Virus record (IMG/VR): IMGVR_UViG_3300048023_000464
Coordinates: 1-23,040 of that record
Strand: one strand, 5' to 3'
Source of the DNA: a virus
DNA: 23,040 nt
Made by a program: the position numbers and the translations under genes. Positions within the stretch are counted from its first letter, which is position 1. The number at the start of each line of letters is the position of its first letter. The notes beneath the pieces were generated by a model, which did no database searches, had not been told where the DNA came from, and saw nothing but the letters and a program-made list of their open reading frames with translations. This document shows, one piece after another, positions 1 to 8,633 of the stretch.

Positions 1-1
1 T

Positions 2-2251
2 AATTCAAACAACGATAGTATAAGATTTGATGTTAGTGGAGGTTCTCAAAATGTATTTGATAAAATCGCAGTAGCAGGACAAACTACTGTAGAAGCAGAT
101 CAAGTAGGAGATACACTTACACTAGTAGCAGGAACTGGAATATCAATTACCACAGATGCTATTACAGATAAAATTACTATTTCAGGTGCGGCACAATATG
201 GCGATAGCGATGTAGACTCACATTTAAATCAAGCTACAGCACAAATTGGCGAAGTACTAAGTTGGAATGGCAGTGATTATGATTGGGTAAGCAATGCTGG
301 ATATACTGATGCAGATGTAGATACACACTTAAATCTAAACACTGCTTCGACTGGACAAGCATTAATATATGATGGTACAGATTATAGTTGGGGTACTGTA
401 GGCGGTACAATTACTATTCAAGATGAAGGTACAAGTTTAACTACTGCGGCTACTACAATTAATTTTGTAGGACCTGGTGTTACTGCAACAGGCACAGGCG
501 CAACTAAAACTATTACTATTACAGGTAGCGGCGGTGGAGGCACAGGCGATGCAATTATTGACCAAGATGCTGATACACATATTAAAGTCGAAACTGTAGC
601 AGACGAAGATAAAATACGTTTTACTACAGCAGGTACTGAACGTGCAAGAATAGACAGCAATGGTGACTTTATAATTGGTGATCCTAACAGTGCAACATTT
701 TATAAACTGCCAACTGCTAGAGGCACAACTGGGCAAGTTCCAGTATTAGACGCTCAAGGTAATGCAACATTCCAAACTATTGCACAAGGTAGCGGAACAG
801 CTTATTATCAAAATAATGCACCAACTGTTGGTGTTGTTTCTGGTGACCTTTGGTTTGATACGGGTACTACTGCTGAACTTTATGTATATACAGGCGGTGA
901 ATGGATATCTGTTGTTAGTGGTGCTGACACAGGTTTTATTCCTGTAAACTTTACAGCTAATGGATCACAGACAGTCTTTGATCCTAATGCAGGCGATGGC
1001 ACTATTAGCATGGTGTTTTTAAACGGTGTGTTGATGCAAAACACAAACGACTACACTGAAACAAATGGAATAATTACCTTTCAATCAACACCACAAAACG
1101 GCGATCAAATTGATGTTATCATTACTGGTGAGATAGTTGCTATTACACTTCCACAACTAGGATTATCAAACCACACATTAATTAGTATTGACGGATCAGG
1201 TAACTTAGAAGCTACTAGCTTAACAGCTCAAAATGTAGTTTCAACACAAATTCCTTATGCAAATGTTAACGGTAAATTAGTTGGTGATAGTACATTAACT
1301 TGGACAGGTGCAACATTAAGTGCAGTAGGCACAGGAGCATTTGTAGGACCAATGGGAACTACTGCACAGAGACCTACTGGTGCTCAAGGACTTACACAAG
1401 GTATGTTCAGATACAATACATCTATTCATGGCATGGAATTTTATCATGGTGGCGGAAATGGATGGCAAAAACTATTAGCAGGAACAGAAGCAACCGAAGA
1501 CAGTGACGGTGACACGAGAATTGCATTTGAATCAGGTGTTGACAATGATGAAATAGACTTTTTTACAGCAGGTGTTCAGCGTATGCAAATTGACGCAAGC
1601 GGAGATCTTGCATTTGGAGCCAGCTTAAACAAATTTACAATAGATTATGCAACAGGTGCAACACAAATTAACGGTGCTAATGTACACAGTGGCAATAGTG
1701 GTGTAACTGCTGGTTCTTATGGAGCAGGAACACTTATTCCAGCGATTGTTGTAGATGCAGAAGGACATATAACAAGCATAAGCACAGTAACTCCTGTGTT
1801 TACACCAACTGCTAATAGCATTAATGATACACACATTGATTTTGGTACAGGAACAAATCAAGTTAATACAGATGACTTACCTGAAGGCTCAACAAACAAA
1901 TACTTTACAGCAGGACTTGCGGATCTATTACTTGATACTACACCACAACTTGGTGGAGATTTAGATGTTAACGGAAACAGCATTGTAAGTTCTAGCAGTG
2001 GTAATATTGTAATTCAACCTAATGGTCCGGGCATTATTGTTTTAAGCGGAATGAACTTTCCAACTTCGGACGGAACAGCTAATCAATTTTTAAAAACAGA
2101 TGGTAATGGACAATTAGGATTTTCCAGCAGTTACACTTATTCACCAGCAGTAACATCTGATTGGAACGGCACTGCACCAACAACTATTGAAGAAGCAGTT
2201 GATAGATTAGCCACAGTTGTAAAAGCACTAAATGGTGGAACTGGAGCATAA
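2..2251 (+). CDS. Tail fibre-like virion structural protein, 5' truncated
   Basis: The frame is open from the left edge to a TAA at 2249-2251. It gives 749 visible residues with no stop, so the first in-frame ATG near 1010 is internal and the true start lies outside the window. The protein is rich in Gly, Thr, Asp and Asn and has no membrane segment. It is built from repeated fibre modules: two copies of a YxDxDVDxHLN unit near the start, a TIQDEGTSLTT...GTGATKTITI unit (about 415-530), two 40-codon AGxxRxxIDxxGD units (560-679 and 1499-1618), an FTANG...PQNGDQIDV beta unit (947-1132) and a PQLGGDLDVNGNSIVS unit (about 1940-1990). This motif vocabulary is typical of tail-fibre or baseplate-attached proteins of marine T4-like phages. 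The exact position in the virion cannot be told. It heads a tight four-gene group. Confidence 0.8.
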   Translation, partial: NSNNDSIRFDVSGGSQNVFDKIAVAGQTTVEADQVGDTLTLVAGTGISITTDAITDKITISGAAQYGDSDVDSHLNQATAQIGEVLSWNGSDYDWVSNAGYTDADVDTHLNLNTASTGQALIYDGTDYSWGTVGGTITIQDEGTSLTTAATTINFVGPGVTATGTGATKTITITGSGGGGTGDAIIDQDADTHIKVETVADEDKIRFTTAGTERARIDSNGDFIIGDPNSATFYKLPTARGTTGQVPVLDAQGNATFQTIAQGSGTAYYQNNAPTVGVVSGDLWFDTGTTAELYVYTGGEWISVVSGADTGFIPVNFTANGSQTVFDPNAGDGTISMVFLNGVLMQNTNDYTETNGIITFQSTPQNGDQIDVIITGEIVAITLPQLGLSNHTLISIDGSGNLEATSLTAQNVVSTQIPYANVNGKLVGDSTLTWTGATLSAVGTGAFVGPMGTTAQRPTGAQGLTQGMFRYNTSIHGMEFYHGGGNGWQKLLAGTEATEDSDGDTRIAFESGVDNDEIDFFTAGVQRMQIDASGDLAFGASLNKFTIDYATGATQINGANVHSGNSGVTAGSYGAGTLIPAIVVDAEGHITSISTVTPVFTPTANSINDTHIDFGTGTNQVNTDDLPEGSTNKYFTAGLADLLLDTTPQLGGDLDVNGNSIVSSSSGNIVIQPNGPGIIVLSGMNFPTSDGTANQFLKTDGNGQLGFSSSYTYSPAVTSDWNGTAPTTIEEAVDRLATVVKALNGGTGA
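560..1618 (+). repeat. Duplicated 40-codon fibre module inside the first gene
   Basis: Two equal-length protein modules lie at 560-679 and 1499-1618. Both follow D-x-D-x-D-T-(H/R)-I, then a short acidic stretch, then (F/T)TAG-x-(E/Q)R-(A/M)-x-ID-(S/A)-(N/S)GD and a closing (I/F)G. They are diverged at the DNA level, so this is an old domain duplication rather than a recent tandem repeat. Such modules are common in trimeric phage fibres. Confidence 0.65.
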
Positions 2252-2260
2252 TGAGATAAC

Positions 2261-3772
2261 ATGGCAATAAATTTTCCTACAAATCCAACCAATGGACAAA
2301 CATTCGTAGCACTAGGCAGAGGCTGGCAGTTTAATTCAACTTCTGGAAGTTGGGAAGCATTGATCCGTGTTAATACTGCATTTGACAGTGATGATGTACC
2401 GCAAGGTACAAGTAACTTGTATGCATCTAACGAAAGCATTGATGATAGAGTTGGGTCATTACTACAAGCTGGTAACAATATTACAATCAACTATGATGAT
2501 GCTAATGACCAACTTACAATCAACGCAACTGTTGGATCCTCTTTTGCAACTGATCTTTTACCTGATCAAACTAATTTAAGAGACATAGGTAGCACAACAC
2601 TAAAGTGGAAAGACTTGCATATGTCAGGTAATGCAGTCATTGACGGTAATCTTACCGTTAATGGTTCAACCACCACTATAAATAGTACCCAATTAGACGT
2701 AGATGACCTTAATATTACTATAGCTAGTGGTGCAGGTTCGTCAGCCGCGGCAGATGGCGCAGGCATCACAGTTGATGGTGCAAATGCTACATTTACATAT
2801 ACAACATCAGATGATCGTTGGAATTTAAATAAAGAACTTAATGTTGCTAGAGTACATGGAAATTTAACTGGTAATGTAACAGGTCAAGTTAGCGATTTAA
2901 GTAATCACACTACCGATTCACTTTCGGATGTAGACTATAGTGTTAATGCTCCAAACCAAGGAGACATGCTTGTATGGGACGTTACTCATTATCGTCCAGC
3001 TGTGCCATATGCAACAACTAATTTTGATACAGACTTCGCTACAAAAGGTATTGAAGACTTATCTAATGTAGATATAGCAAGTATTACCGATGGTCAAATT
3101 ATAGTTTGGGATAATGTAAACTCAAAGTTTATTCCAGGTGATCCATATTCAACTGGATCTTTTAACACTGATTTTGGCACTAAGAGTATACATGATCTAA
3201 GTGATGTAGTGAATACTGGATTAGCAGGCGGTAGAGTTTTAGTCTACGATCAAAGTGCTGGTAACTATGTACCGTCATTGATTACAGCCGAAAACCTAAA
3301 CACAACAAATAGTTTTGTGGATGAATTTACAGCAAATGGCGGAACAGCCATATTCACACTCAGTCAGAATCCTGGTACAAAAGCAAACATACAAGTTTTT
3401 GTAGATGGAATTCCTCAACTTAATAGTAATATAACACTAAGTGGAAATACTATTACACTAGGAGGCACACCACAAAACGGTCAAATAGTTGAAGCTAGAG
3501 GTTATGGTATACTAAACAACATTGGTGCTCCTAGTGATGGAACAGTTACAAATGCAAAACTAGATTTAACATATACTAGTGATCAATATATAGGAAATGG
3601 TAGTTTAGCACAATATACAATCCCAGGAGGTCATAGTGCTGATAGTATATTAGTAATACTAGACGGATTAATTTTAACTCCTGCAGATTACGGCGTAAGT
3701 GGAACAACATTAACATTTGCTAGTGCTCCACTCAATGGACAACAAATAGATATAAGGTACTTACCGGTATGA
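2261..3772 (+). CDS. Modular tail fibre-like structural protein
   Basis: 503 residues starting at the ATG, nine bases after the previous stop. The N-terminus (MAINFPTNPTNGQTF...GWQFNSTSGSWE) is a short beta unit often found at the start of marine phage fibre proteins. It is followed by NLTVNGSTTTINSTQLDVDDLNITIASG and a D-R-W-N-L-N-K unit (about residues 125-195). Three successive DLSDVD...GQ(I/M)(I/L)VWD...(F/Y)xP units follow (about residues 210-345). Two FxxNG...LDG/VDG...(P/L)NGQ beta units close the protein (3323-3508 and 3584-3772). All of these recur in the neighbouring genes. The stop overlaps the start of the next gene by four bases (ATGA), so the two are probably translationally coupled. 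The role is structural by family resemblance; no enzyme motif is visible. Confidence 0.8.
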   Translation: MAINFPTNPTNGQTFVALGRGWQFNSTSGSWEALIRVNTAFDSDDVPQGTSNLYASNESIDDRVGSLLQAGNNITINYDDANDQLTINATVGSSFATDLLPDQTNLRDIGSTTLKWKDLHMSGNAVIDGNLTVNGSTTTINSTQLDVDDLNITIASGAGSSAAADGAGITVDGANATFTYTTSDDRWNLNKELNVARVHGNLTGNVTGQVSDLSNHTTDSLSDVDYSVNAPNQGDMLVWDVTHYRPAVPYATTNFDTDFATKGIEDLSNVDIASITDGQIIVWDNVNSKFIPGDPYSTGSFNTDFGTKSIHDLSDVVNTGLAGGRVLVYDQSAGNYVPSLITAENLNTTNSFVDEFTANGGTAIFTLSQNPGTKANIQVFVDGIPQLNSNITLSGNTITLGGTPQNGQIVEARGYGILNNIGAPSDGTVTNAKLDLTYTSDQYIGNGSLAQYTIPGGHSADSILVILDGLILTPADYGVSGTTLTFASAPLNGQQIDIRYLPV

Positions 3773-5604
3773 GTAGAGTAAGAGATAAGGCAGATTTTCA
3801 ATTTGCAGGTGAAGATTATACACATGGTAGTGGAGTCAAATATGTAGCAAATATGATACAAACCACCGACTTAACAGCAAGTGGTAATATTGTAGATGTA
3901 CATTTACAAGACATACAAGATGTTGATGCAATATCAGCAAGTGACGATGGAAAAGTACTGTCTTATGACCATGCTACAACAAGTTTTAAGTGGGCATCAA
4001 GTGCCGCAGGAAGCACATTAACAATTCAAGACGAAGGCTCAACGCTTACAACTGATGCAACTACACTTAACTTTGTTGGCACAGGTGTTACAGCTAGCGG
4101 TACAGGAGCAACTAAAACAATTACTATCAGCAGTGGTGGTGGCGGTAGTATGAATGATCTTGTTGATGATGCAACTCCGCAACTCGGTGGTGACTTAGAT
4201 GTTAATGGAAACAGTGTTGTATATACTTTTAGTTTATCTGGCAGTTCGTCTCCTAACTATGTGTTTAGTGATACAAATAATCACTTTTTTACTAGTAGTC
4301 AAAATAATCCAACATTGTACCTTACTAGAGGAGTAAGATACGATTTTACTAATATTGCGGCAAACCACCCATTTAGAATTCAAAGTGTCAACAGTGCTGG
4401 CGGAGCACTTTATGTTGGTGGAGTAGTTAACAACGGCGGAACTAGTACAGTTAGATTTACACCTCCGATGAATGCACCGGATGAATTATATTATTACTGT
4501 GGTGCTCATAGTTCGATGAAAGGTATTATAAAAATTCTTGGCGGATCTGGTACAGGTGACATTTCTTTTAGTGGTAGTGTTATGAGCAGTAGTGGATCAT
4601 CTATTACAATAAATGATGCTTTAAACATCACAGGAAATTTAACAGTTAATGGTACGACAACAACAATAAACACAGCAACACTTAATGTAAGCGATAACAT
4701 TGTAGTGCTTAACAATGATGTAACTGGAACTCCAACAGAAAATGCAGGCATAGCAGTAGAGCGTGGAACTAGTGATAACGTTGATATAAGATGGAATGAA
4801 ACTACAGATAAATGGGAGTTTACAAATGACGGGACAACTTATAGTGATATAGGATCCGGTGGTAGTACTGGGGATATAAGTTTCTCAGGCAGTACAATGA
4901 GCAGTAGCGGTTCAACAGTAATAGTTGATGATGACTTATCAATAACGGGCAGTATAACAAGTACACAATCAGGTTCTCCTGTTATATCAAGTGCGAGTAG
5001 TCTTACACTAGAAGCTGATTCTAGCAGTAGAGTACATGTTAGTCAGAGTCCATTGAGATTGTACAACGTATCAACAACAAATAGAAATGCAATTACACTA
5101 GCAGACGGTGACATGGTTTATGATAGCACTCTCAATAAGACGTTTGTTGCTGAAAATGGTTCTTGGAAATCTTTATTTACAGCCGGCTCAGCAGGTGCAG
5201 GATCATCAAATCAGTTTATAGGATCTGTAATAGAAGAGTCAGCTACTTCAAATACAAATGCTGGTACTATTGTTTTCTATTCAAACGATTATCAAATTTT
5301 AAGATTAAATGTAGATCAACAAAACAACAGAACACTTTTTATAAGTGGAGACAGTGGTACTACATTTGATGGTAGCACATCTACTAATCAAGTTAGAACA
5401 CTAGCAGTGTCATTTCAAAATGGATCTACAGGTTATTATATAAGCACCGTACAAATTGATGGTACCACAGTTACACCTCAGTGGTCAGGTGGCTCAGCAC
5501 CAACTGCTGGTAATGCCAATAGTACAGATTGGTATACTTTTAGCGTAGTAAAAACAGGCTCAGCGACATTTGAAGTTTTTGGAACAATGACACAATTTGC
5601 GTAA
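3769..5604 (+). CDS. Fibre-like protein with an embedded cupredoxin-like copper-binding domain
   Basis: 611 residues; the start overlaps the previous stop as ATGA. The N-terminal part repeats the fibre units seen upstream (TIQDEGSTLTT...GTGATKTITI near residues 83-123, then PQLGGDLDVNGNSVV). Residues about 151-258 form a cupredoxin-like beta domain with NPTLYLTRG, HPFRI and YYYCGAHSSMKG. The candidate type-1 copper ligands are His200, Cys244, His247 and Met250. The Cys-x2-His-x2-Met spacing and the distant His match plastocyanin-like proteins and marine cupredoxin-like domains. A second fibre part follows, with a NLTVNGTTTTIN unit, two TGDISFSGS units and a variable C-terminal region rich in Ser, Thr and Gly. 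The overall role is a virion structural protein. Whether copper is bound, and why a virion would do so, is not known from sequence. Confidence 0.8.
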   Translation: MSRVRDKADFQFAGEDYTHGSGVKYVANMIQTTDLTASGNIVDVHLQDIQDVDAISASDDGKVLSYDHATTSFKWASSAAGSTLTIQDEGSTLTTDATTLNFVGTGVTASGTGATKTITISSGGGGSMNDLVDDATPQLGGDLDVNGNSVVYTFSLSGSSSPNYVFSDTNNHFFTSSQNNPTLYLTRGVRYDFTNIAANHPFRIQSVNSAGGALYVGGVVNNGGTSTVRFTPPMNAPDELYYYCGAHSSMKGIIKILGGSGTGDISFSGSVMSSSGSSITINDALNITGNLTVNGTTTTINTATLNVSDNIVVLNNDVTGTPTENAGIAVERGTSDNVDIRWNETTDKWEFTNDGTTYSDIGSGGSTGDISFSGSTMSSSGSTVIVDDDLSITGSITSTQSGSPVISSASSLTLEADSSSRVHVSQSPLRLYNVSTTNRNAITLADGDMVYDSTLNKTFVAENGSWKSLFTAGSAGAGSSNQFIGSVIEESATSNTNAGTIVFYSNDYQILRLNVDQQNNRTLFISGDSGTTFDGSTSTNQVRTLAVSFQNGSTGYYISTVQIDGTTVTPQWSGGSAPTAGNANSTDWYTFSVVKTGSATFEVFGTMTQFA

Positions 5605-5613
5605 GGATATTTG

Positions 5614-6996
5614 ATGCCAATTATAAGCACAACAGGTACAGCAACAGTCAAAGCATACGGCGGAATTGGAGCAGGTGCAGGCGGCACTGCTGAAGGTTCT
5701 GTAGAGTTCCTTACAGAAACAACTAATATTAATTCTCATCAATCATGGACAGTGCCGGCAGGTGTGACTAGTATAGATATATCCGCTATTGGTGCTGGAG
5801 GCGGTGGCGCACAAGGACTTTACTCGTCTGGATCCGGAGGCGGAGGCGGAGGTGGTGGATACGTCTATGTAAAAAACTTGACTGTAACTCCTGGAGAAAC
5901 ATTTTATTTCATAATAGGTAAAGCAGGAACAGGCGGCTATCAAAATACAAACTCTCCTTTTGAAACTGTAAACGGAGCAAGTCAAATATATCCTACTAAT
6001 CAAGTTAATGGAACTGACGGTGGAGACACACGCATAAGTTATACAGGTGATCCCAACTATAGTAGTCCTACAAGTTATATATTATCAGCCTATGGCGGAA
6101 AAAATCCTGGTGCATCTTCCAGTGGAGGTATCGGTGGCGGTACTAACTATGTTAATTGGGTGAACCAAAATGGAGATATAACAGTTTTAACTGGTTACAA
6201 TGGAAATACGCAACGAAGCTCTATTGAAGCTGGCGGAGGAGGCGGAGTCGCGTATGGCGGTATGGGCGGTTATGGTATAGGATCATTTCATCGAAGCACT
6301 GGAGGATTTAACTATCACAAAGCCGCTACTGGTGGCGATGGAGGCGGCATGCGTTTATACGGTGGAACAAATTCAGGTGGTAACGGAGCAGACGCACCAG
6401 CAATGGGGTTTACAAGTCCTTATAACTATCAAGTGGCAGGTGACGGTCAAGCTGGAGGAACTGGATCAACTACTGGCTACGGAGGTGGTGGTGGTGGCGG
6501 AGCCGGCGGACAAATTAGAAATCAAACTATATATTCTGGCGGTGGACAATTTACATATCGTTGGTTTTTAGGTAAAGCAGGAGAGGATGGAAAGCAAGGA
6601 GCAATAAGATTCTCATATCCTGGAACAGCTCCGGCAACACAAAGTTGGACAGGTGGCGAGGGAGTATCTGGCTCAGCTGTAACACACGGACAATGGAGAA
6701 CCACGTCTGACAGTACAACAAGTAATACTCAAATATGGATCAGACAGCAAACTACAGGAGGCAATTCACAAAGTACGTTAGCAGTTGGTCTTAGAAATGC
6801 ATTAAATAATTTATCCGTAGGTGATACTATTACCGTAGAAACATTTAATCCTGACAAAGTCTTTACTATCTCAGGTGGCATAAGTGTAGTGAATGGATAT
6901 TATGGTAATACAGATTATACCAGTTGGTTCTTTGATGTTGATGCACAAGGTTTAACCAGCAGTACATATTTTTACAGCTTTACTATTGAAGGATAA
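5614..6996 (+). CDS. Glycine-rich tail fibre/adhesin protein
   Basis: 460 residues from the ATG at 5614. AAGGA at 5603-5607 sits six bases upstream, which favours this ATG over the TTG at 5611. After a short leader the protein carries a Gly-rich domain (about residues 40-350). It begins with SWTVPAGVTSIDISAIGAGG, passes through a run of glycines, then YVYVKNLTVTPGETFYFIIG, and contains many GGxGG loops. The C-terminal 110 residues (from about WTGGEGVSGS) are not Gly-rich and look like a separate beta head. Gly-rich domains of this kind occur at the tips of phage fibres and in adhesins. The same scaffold, loaded with cysteine, recurs in the genes at 15694 and 17188. It ends a four-gene unit, and a late-type promoter follows directly. 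Confidence 0.75.
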   Translation: MPIISTTGTATVKAYGGIGAGAGGTAEGSVEFLTETTNINSHQSWTVPAGVTSIDISAIGAGGGGAQGLYSSGSGGGGGGGGYVYVKNLTVTPGETFYFIIGKAGTGGYQNTNSPFETVNGASQIYPTNQVNGTDGGDTRISYTGDPNYSSPTSYILSAYGGKNPGASSSGGIGGGTNYVNWVNQNGDITVLTGYNGNTQRSSIEAGGGGGVAYGGMGGYGIGSFHRSTGGFNYHKAATGGDGGGMRLYGGTNSGGNGADAPAMGFTSPYNYQVAGDGQAGGTGSTTGYGGGGGGGAGGQIRNQTIYSGGGQFTYRWFLGKAGEDGKQGAIRFSYPGTAPATQSWTGGEGVSGSAVTHGQWRTTSDSTTSNTQIWIRQQTTGGNSQSTLAVGLRNALNNLSVGDTITVETFNPDKVFTISGGISVVNGYYGNTDYTSWFFDVDAQGLTSSTYFYSFTIEG

Positions 6997-6999
6997 CAC

Positions 7000-7007
7000 A
7001 CTAAATA
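7000..7007 (+). promoter_or_regulatory. T4-like late promoter motif (ACTAAATA)
   Basis: ACTAAATA lies three bases after the preceding stop and 23 bases before the ATG at 7031. It resembles the T4 late promoter TATAAATA, which is read by the phage sigma factor gp55. It is one of seven such motifs in the window, all in gaps of 24-47 bases. Confidence 0.6.
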
Positions 7008-7030
7008 TGTATAGCAGATGGACACAGTAA

Positions 7031-7663
7031 ATGCCTTTAAACAAACTAAAAACAATCACAATTAACCAAGCTGGAGCTACAGATGGTCAAGCGTTAGTAT
7101 GGTCAAATTCTAACCTTCAATGGCAACCAGGTGCTGGTGGCGGTGGTGGCAGTATGTCAGATGTAGTAGATGATACTAGTCCACAACTAGGAGGCGATTT
7201 AGACCTTCTTGCTAAAAATATTGTTGGTAATGGTAACATTGATATTAATGGTCACTTCCATGGTACAAACATAGAACTAGAAACTATAGAACCTACTTTA
7301 CAATTTAAAAGACTTAATAATGCAAATGTACCTGCTATTAAATGGTTAGGTCAAGCAGGTGTAGAAGGTGCAAATATTACATTTGATGGTACTAATGGCA
7401 ATACAAATCAACTTGCATTTCAAACCTATGACGGTTCTACTTTAGCAGAACGTTTTAGAATTACATATGATGGTGTTAAAGTTACAGGTACTATAGAAGG
7501 TGCTAGTGATGCTGAATTAAAAACTAGTCCAATAAGAATACACAGTAACACAATTAATACAAATACAACTGTAGCATCAAGTGAAAATGCAGTATCTGGT
7601 GGACCAGTAACTATTGCAAGTGGTGTAACAGTTACAGTGAGTGGTGATTGGACAGTGGTATAA
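7031..7663 (+). CDS. Small tail fibre-like structural protein
   Basis: 210 residues from ATG; the ribosome site is weak (GGA eight bases upstream). The N-terminus (MPLNKLKTITINQAG) leads into a GQALVWSNSNLQWQPG unit and a glycine linker. Next come VDDTSPQLGGDLDLLAKNIVGNGNIDING and a unit around LQFKRLNNANVPAIKWLGQAG that resembles the AGxxRxRIxxDG fibre modules upstream. The C-terminal 50 residues are Thr/Val-rich beta sequence (GVTVTVSGDWTVV), similar to the ends of many phage fibre monomers. Its stop shares one base with the next start (TAATG), so it heads a coupled four-gene unit. No catalytic motif is visible. Confidence 0.75.
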   Translation: MPLNKLKTITINQAGATDGQALVWSNSNLQWQPGAGGGGGSMSDVVDDTSPQLGGDLDLLAKNIVGNGNIDINGHFHGTNIELETIEPTLQFKRLNNANVPAIKWLGQAGVEGANITFDGTNGNTNQLAFQTYDGSTLAERFRITYDGVKVTGTIEGASDAELKTSPIRIHSNTINTNTTVASSENAVSGGPVTIASGVTVTVSGDWTVV

Positions 7664-8154
7664 TGGCAAGCGTATTAAAAGTAGATCAACTACAAGGTGT
7701 ATCAACAGCCTCAAGTGTACACATTCCAGGACATATAATACAGATACAAAGAGCTAGTATAGGTGGTAATATTTCGACCTCATCTACTACTCCGGTTGCT
7801 AGTGGTTTACAATGCAGTATAACTCCTTTATATTCCACAAGTTTAATTCAAATTAGATTACTTGGTGGAAGAAGTTACGTTGCCGCTAACCAACAATTAG
7901 ATGTAAGTCTTTACAAAGATGGTTCAAATGTAAACACAGTTGGAACTGGTCGTTGGGAATCTATGTATACAAATGGAACAGATCATCATCACGGAGGTTA
8001 CTCAGCATGTTGGTTTGAAACAGCAGGCAACACCAGTGCAAGAACATACGAACCTTATTTTGATGTTGGATCAGGAACAGGGTATTTTACTAACAGCCCA
8101 GGTGGAAATAATGAATACTTGGTACATCTTGTAATAAGTGAGATCGCACAATGA
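7663..8154 (+). CDS. Small fibre/head protein, SxLKVDxLQ family, copy 1
   Basis: 163 residues. I choose the ATG at 7663, which shares its A with the previous stop, rather than an upstream in-frame ATG at 7648 inside the previous gene. The N-terminus ASVLKVDQLQGV...HIPGHIIQIQRA is shared with the next two genes. The rest is a beta-rich head of about 120 residues with a His/Tyr/Trp-rich patch (DHHHGGYSACWFE). Proteins that begin S-x-L-K-V-D-x-I/L-Q are common small fibre or head-decoration proteins in marine phages (family knowledge). The head differs from those of copies 2 and 3, so the three probably share an attachment module but not a binding surface. Confidence 0.72.
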   Translation: MASVLKVDQLQGVSTASSVHIPGHIIQIQRASIGGNISTSSTTPVASGLQCSITPLYSTSLIQIRLLGGRSYVAANQQLDVSLYKDGSNVNTVGTGRWESMYTNGTDHHHGGYSACWFETAGNTSARTYEPYFDVGSGTGYFTNSPGGNNEYLVHLVISEIAQ

Positions 8155-8633
8155 GTACACTCAGCGTAAACAATATTGTTGAAAAAACAACAAGTCATGG
8201 TGTAAAAATTCCGGGACATGTTGTTCAGGTCGTACAACATGTTTTTTCTCCTGTAATAAGAGCGGCAAGCGGTAGTACAAGTTTTTCAGCTACAAATATT
8301 TCAGGTGCAATTACACCAAAATACAACAACAGTAAAATACTAGTAATGGTTTCAACAACAGGTAACAATAATAATACAGATGATACAACTTGTATTGCTA
8401 CCATCTACAGAGGCAATACAGACTTGAGTGGACAGACTCAAGGTATGTGTGTAGTTGAGACTAGAGGTGCTAGGTCACACGGAGCAATATCTATGAATTA
8501 TTTAGATGATCCTCAAACAACAAATGCAACTACATACAGTGTTTATTTTAGATCAAGCACTGGGTCAACAGTTGAAATACCCTTTTCTGAATACGAAACT
8601 GCCACACTTATATTACAAGAGGTTGCACAATGA
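8151..8633 (+). CDS. Small fibre/head protein, copy 2
   Basis: 160 residues; the start overlaps the previous stop as ATGA and its own stop overlaps the next start the same way. The N-terminal module STLSVNNIVEKTTSHGVKIPGHVVQVVQH aligns with copy 1, including IPGH(I/V)(I/V)Q. The head (TNISGAITPKYNNSKILVMVS...EIPFSEYETATLILQEVAQ) ends like copy 1 (ISEIAQ versus LQEVAQ), so copies 1 and 2 are full-length paralogues. It is beta-rich with no signal peptide or membrane segment. A fibre-tip or decoration role is inferred from family and context. Confidence 0.72.
   Translation: MSTLSVNNIVEKTTSHGVKIPGHVVQVVQHVFSPVIRAASGSTSFSATNISGAITPKYNNSKILVMVSTTGNNNNTDDTTCIATIYRGNTDLSGQTQGMCVVETRGARSHGAISMNYLDDPQTTNATTYSVYFRSSTGSTVEIPFSEYETATLILQEVAQ

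Noticed and set aside
1010-2251. A separate gene starting at the ATG at 1010
   Set aside because: The same frame is open from base 2 with clear fibre modules, and no ribosome site precedes 1010.
2677-2684. A perfect TATAAATA late-promoter consensus inside the 2261-3772 gene
   Set aside because: It is formed by the codons of a common TTTIN-x fibre motif and is more than 1 kb from the next start, so it is probably chance in AT-rich coding DNA. A transcript start there would change this.
5833-5860. GGAGGCGGAGGC-type simple repeat as a possible regulatory or slippage element
   Set aside because: It encodes a glycine run in an intact Gly-rich domain; similar runs occur at several places in the same gene. 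No frameshift is seen.
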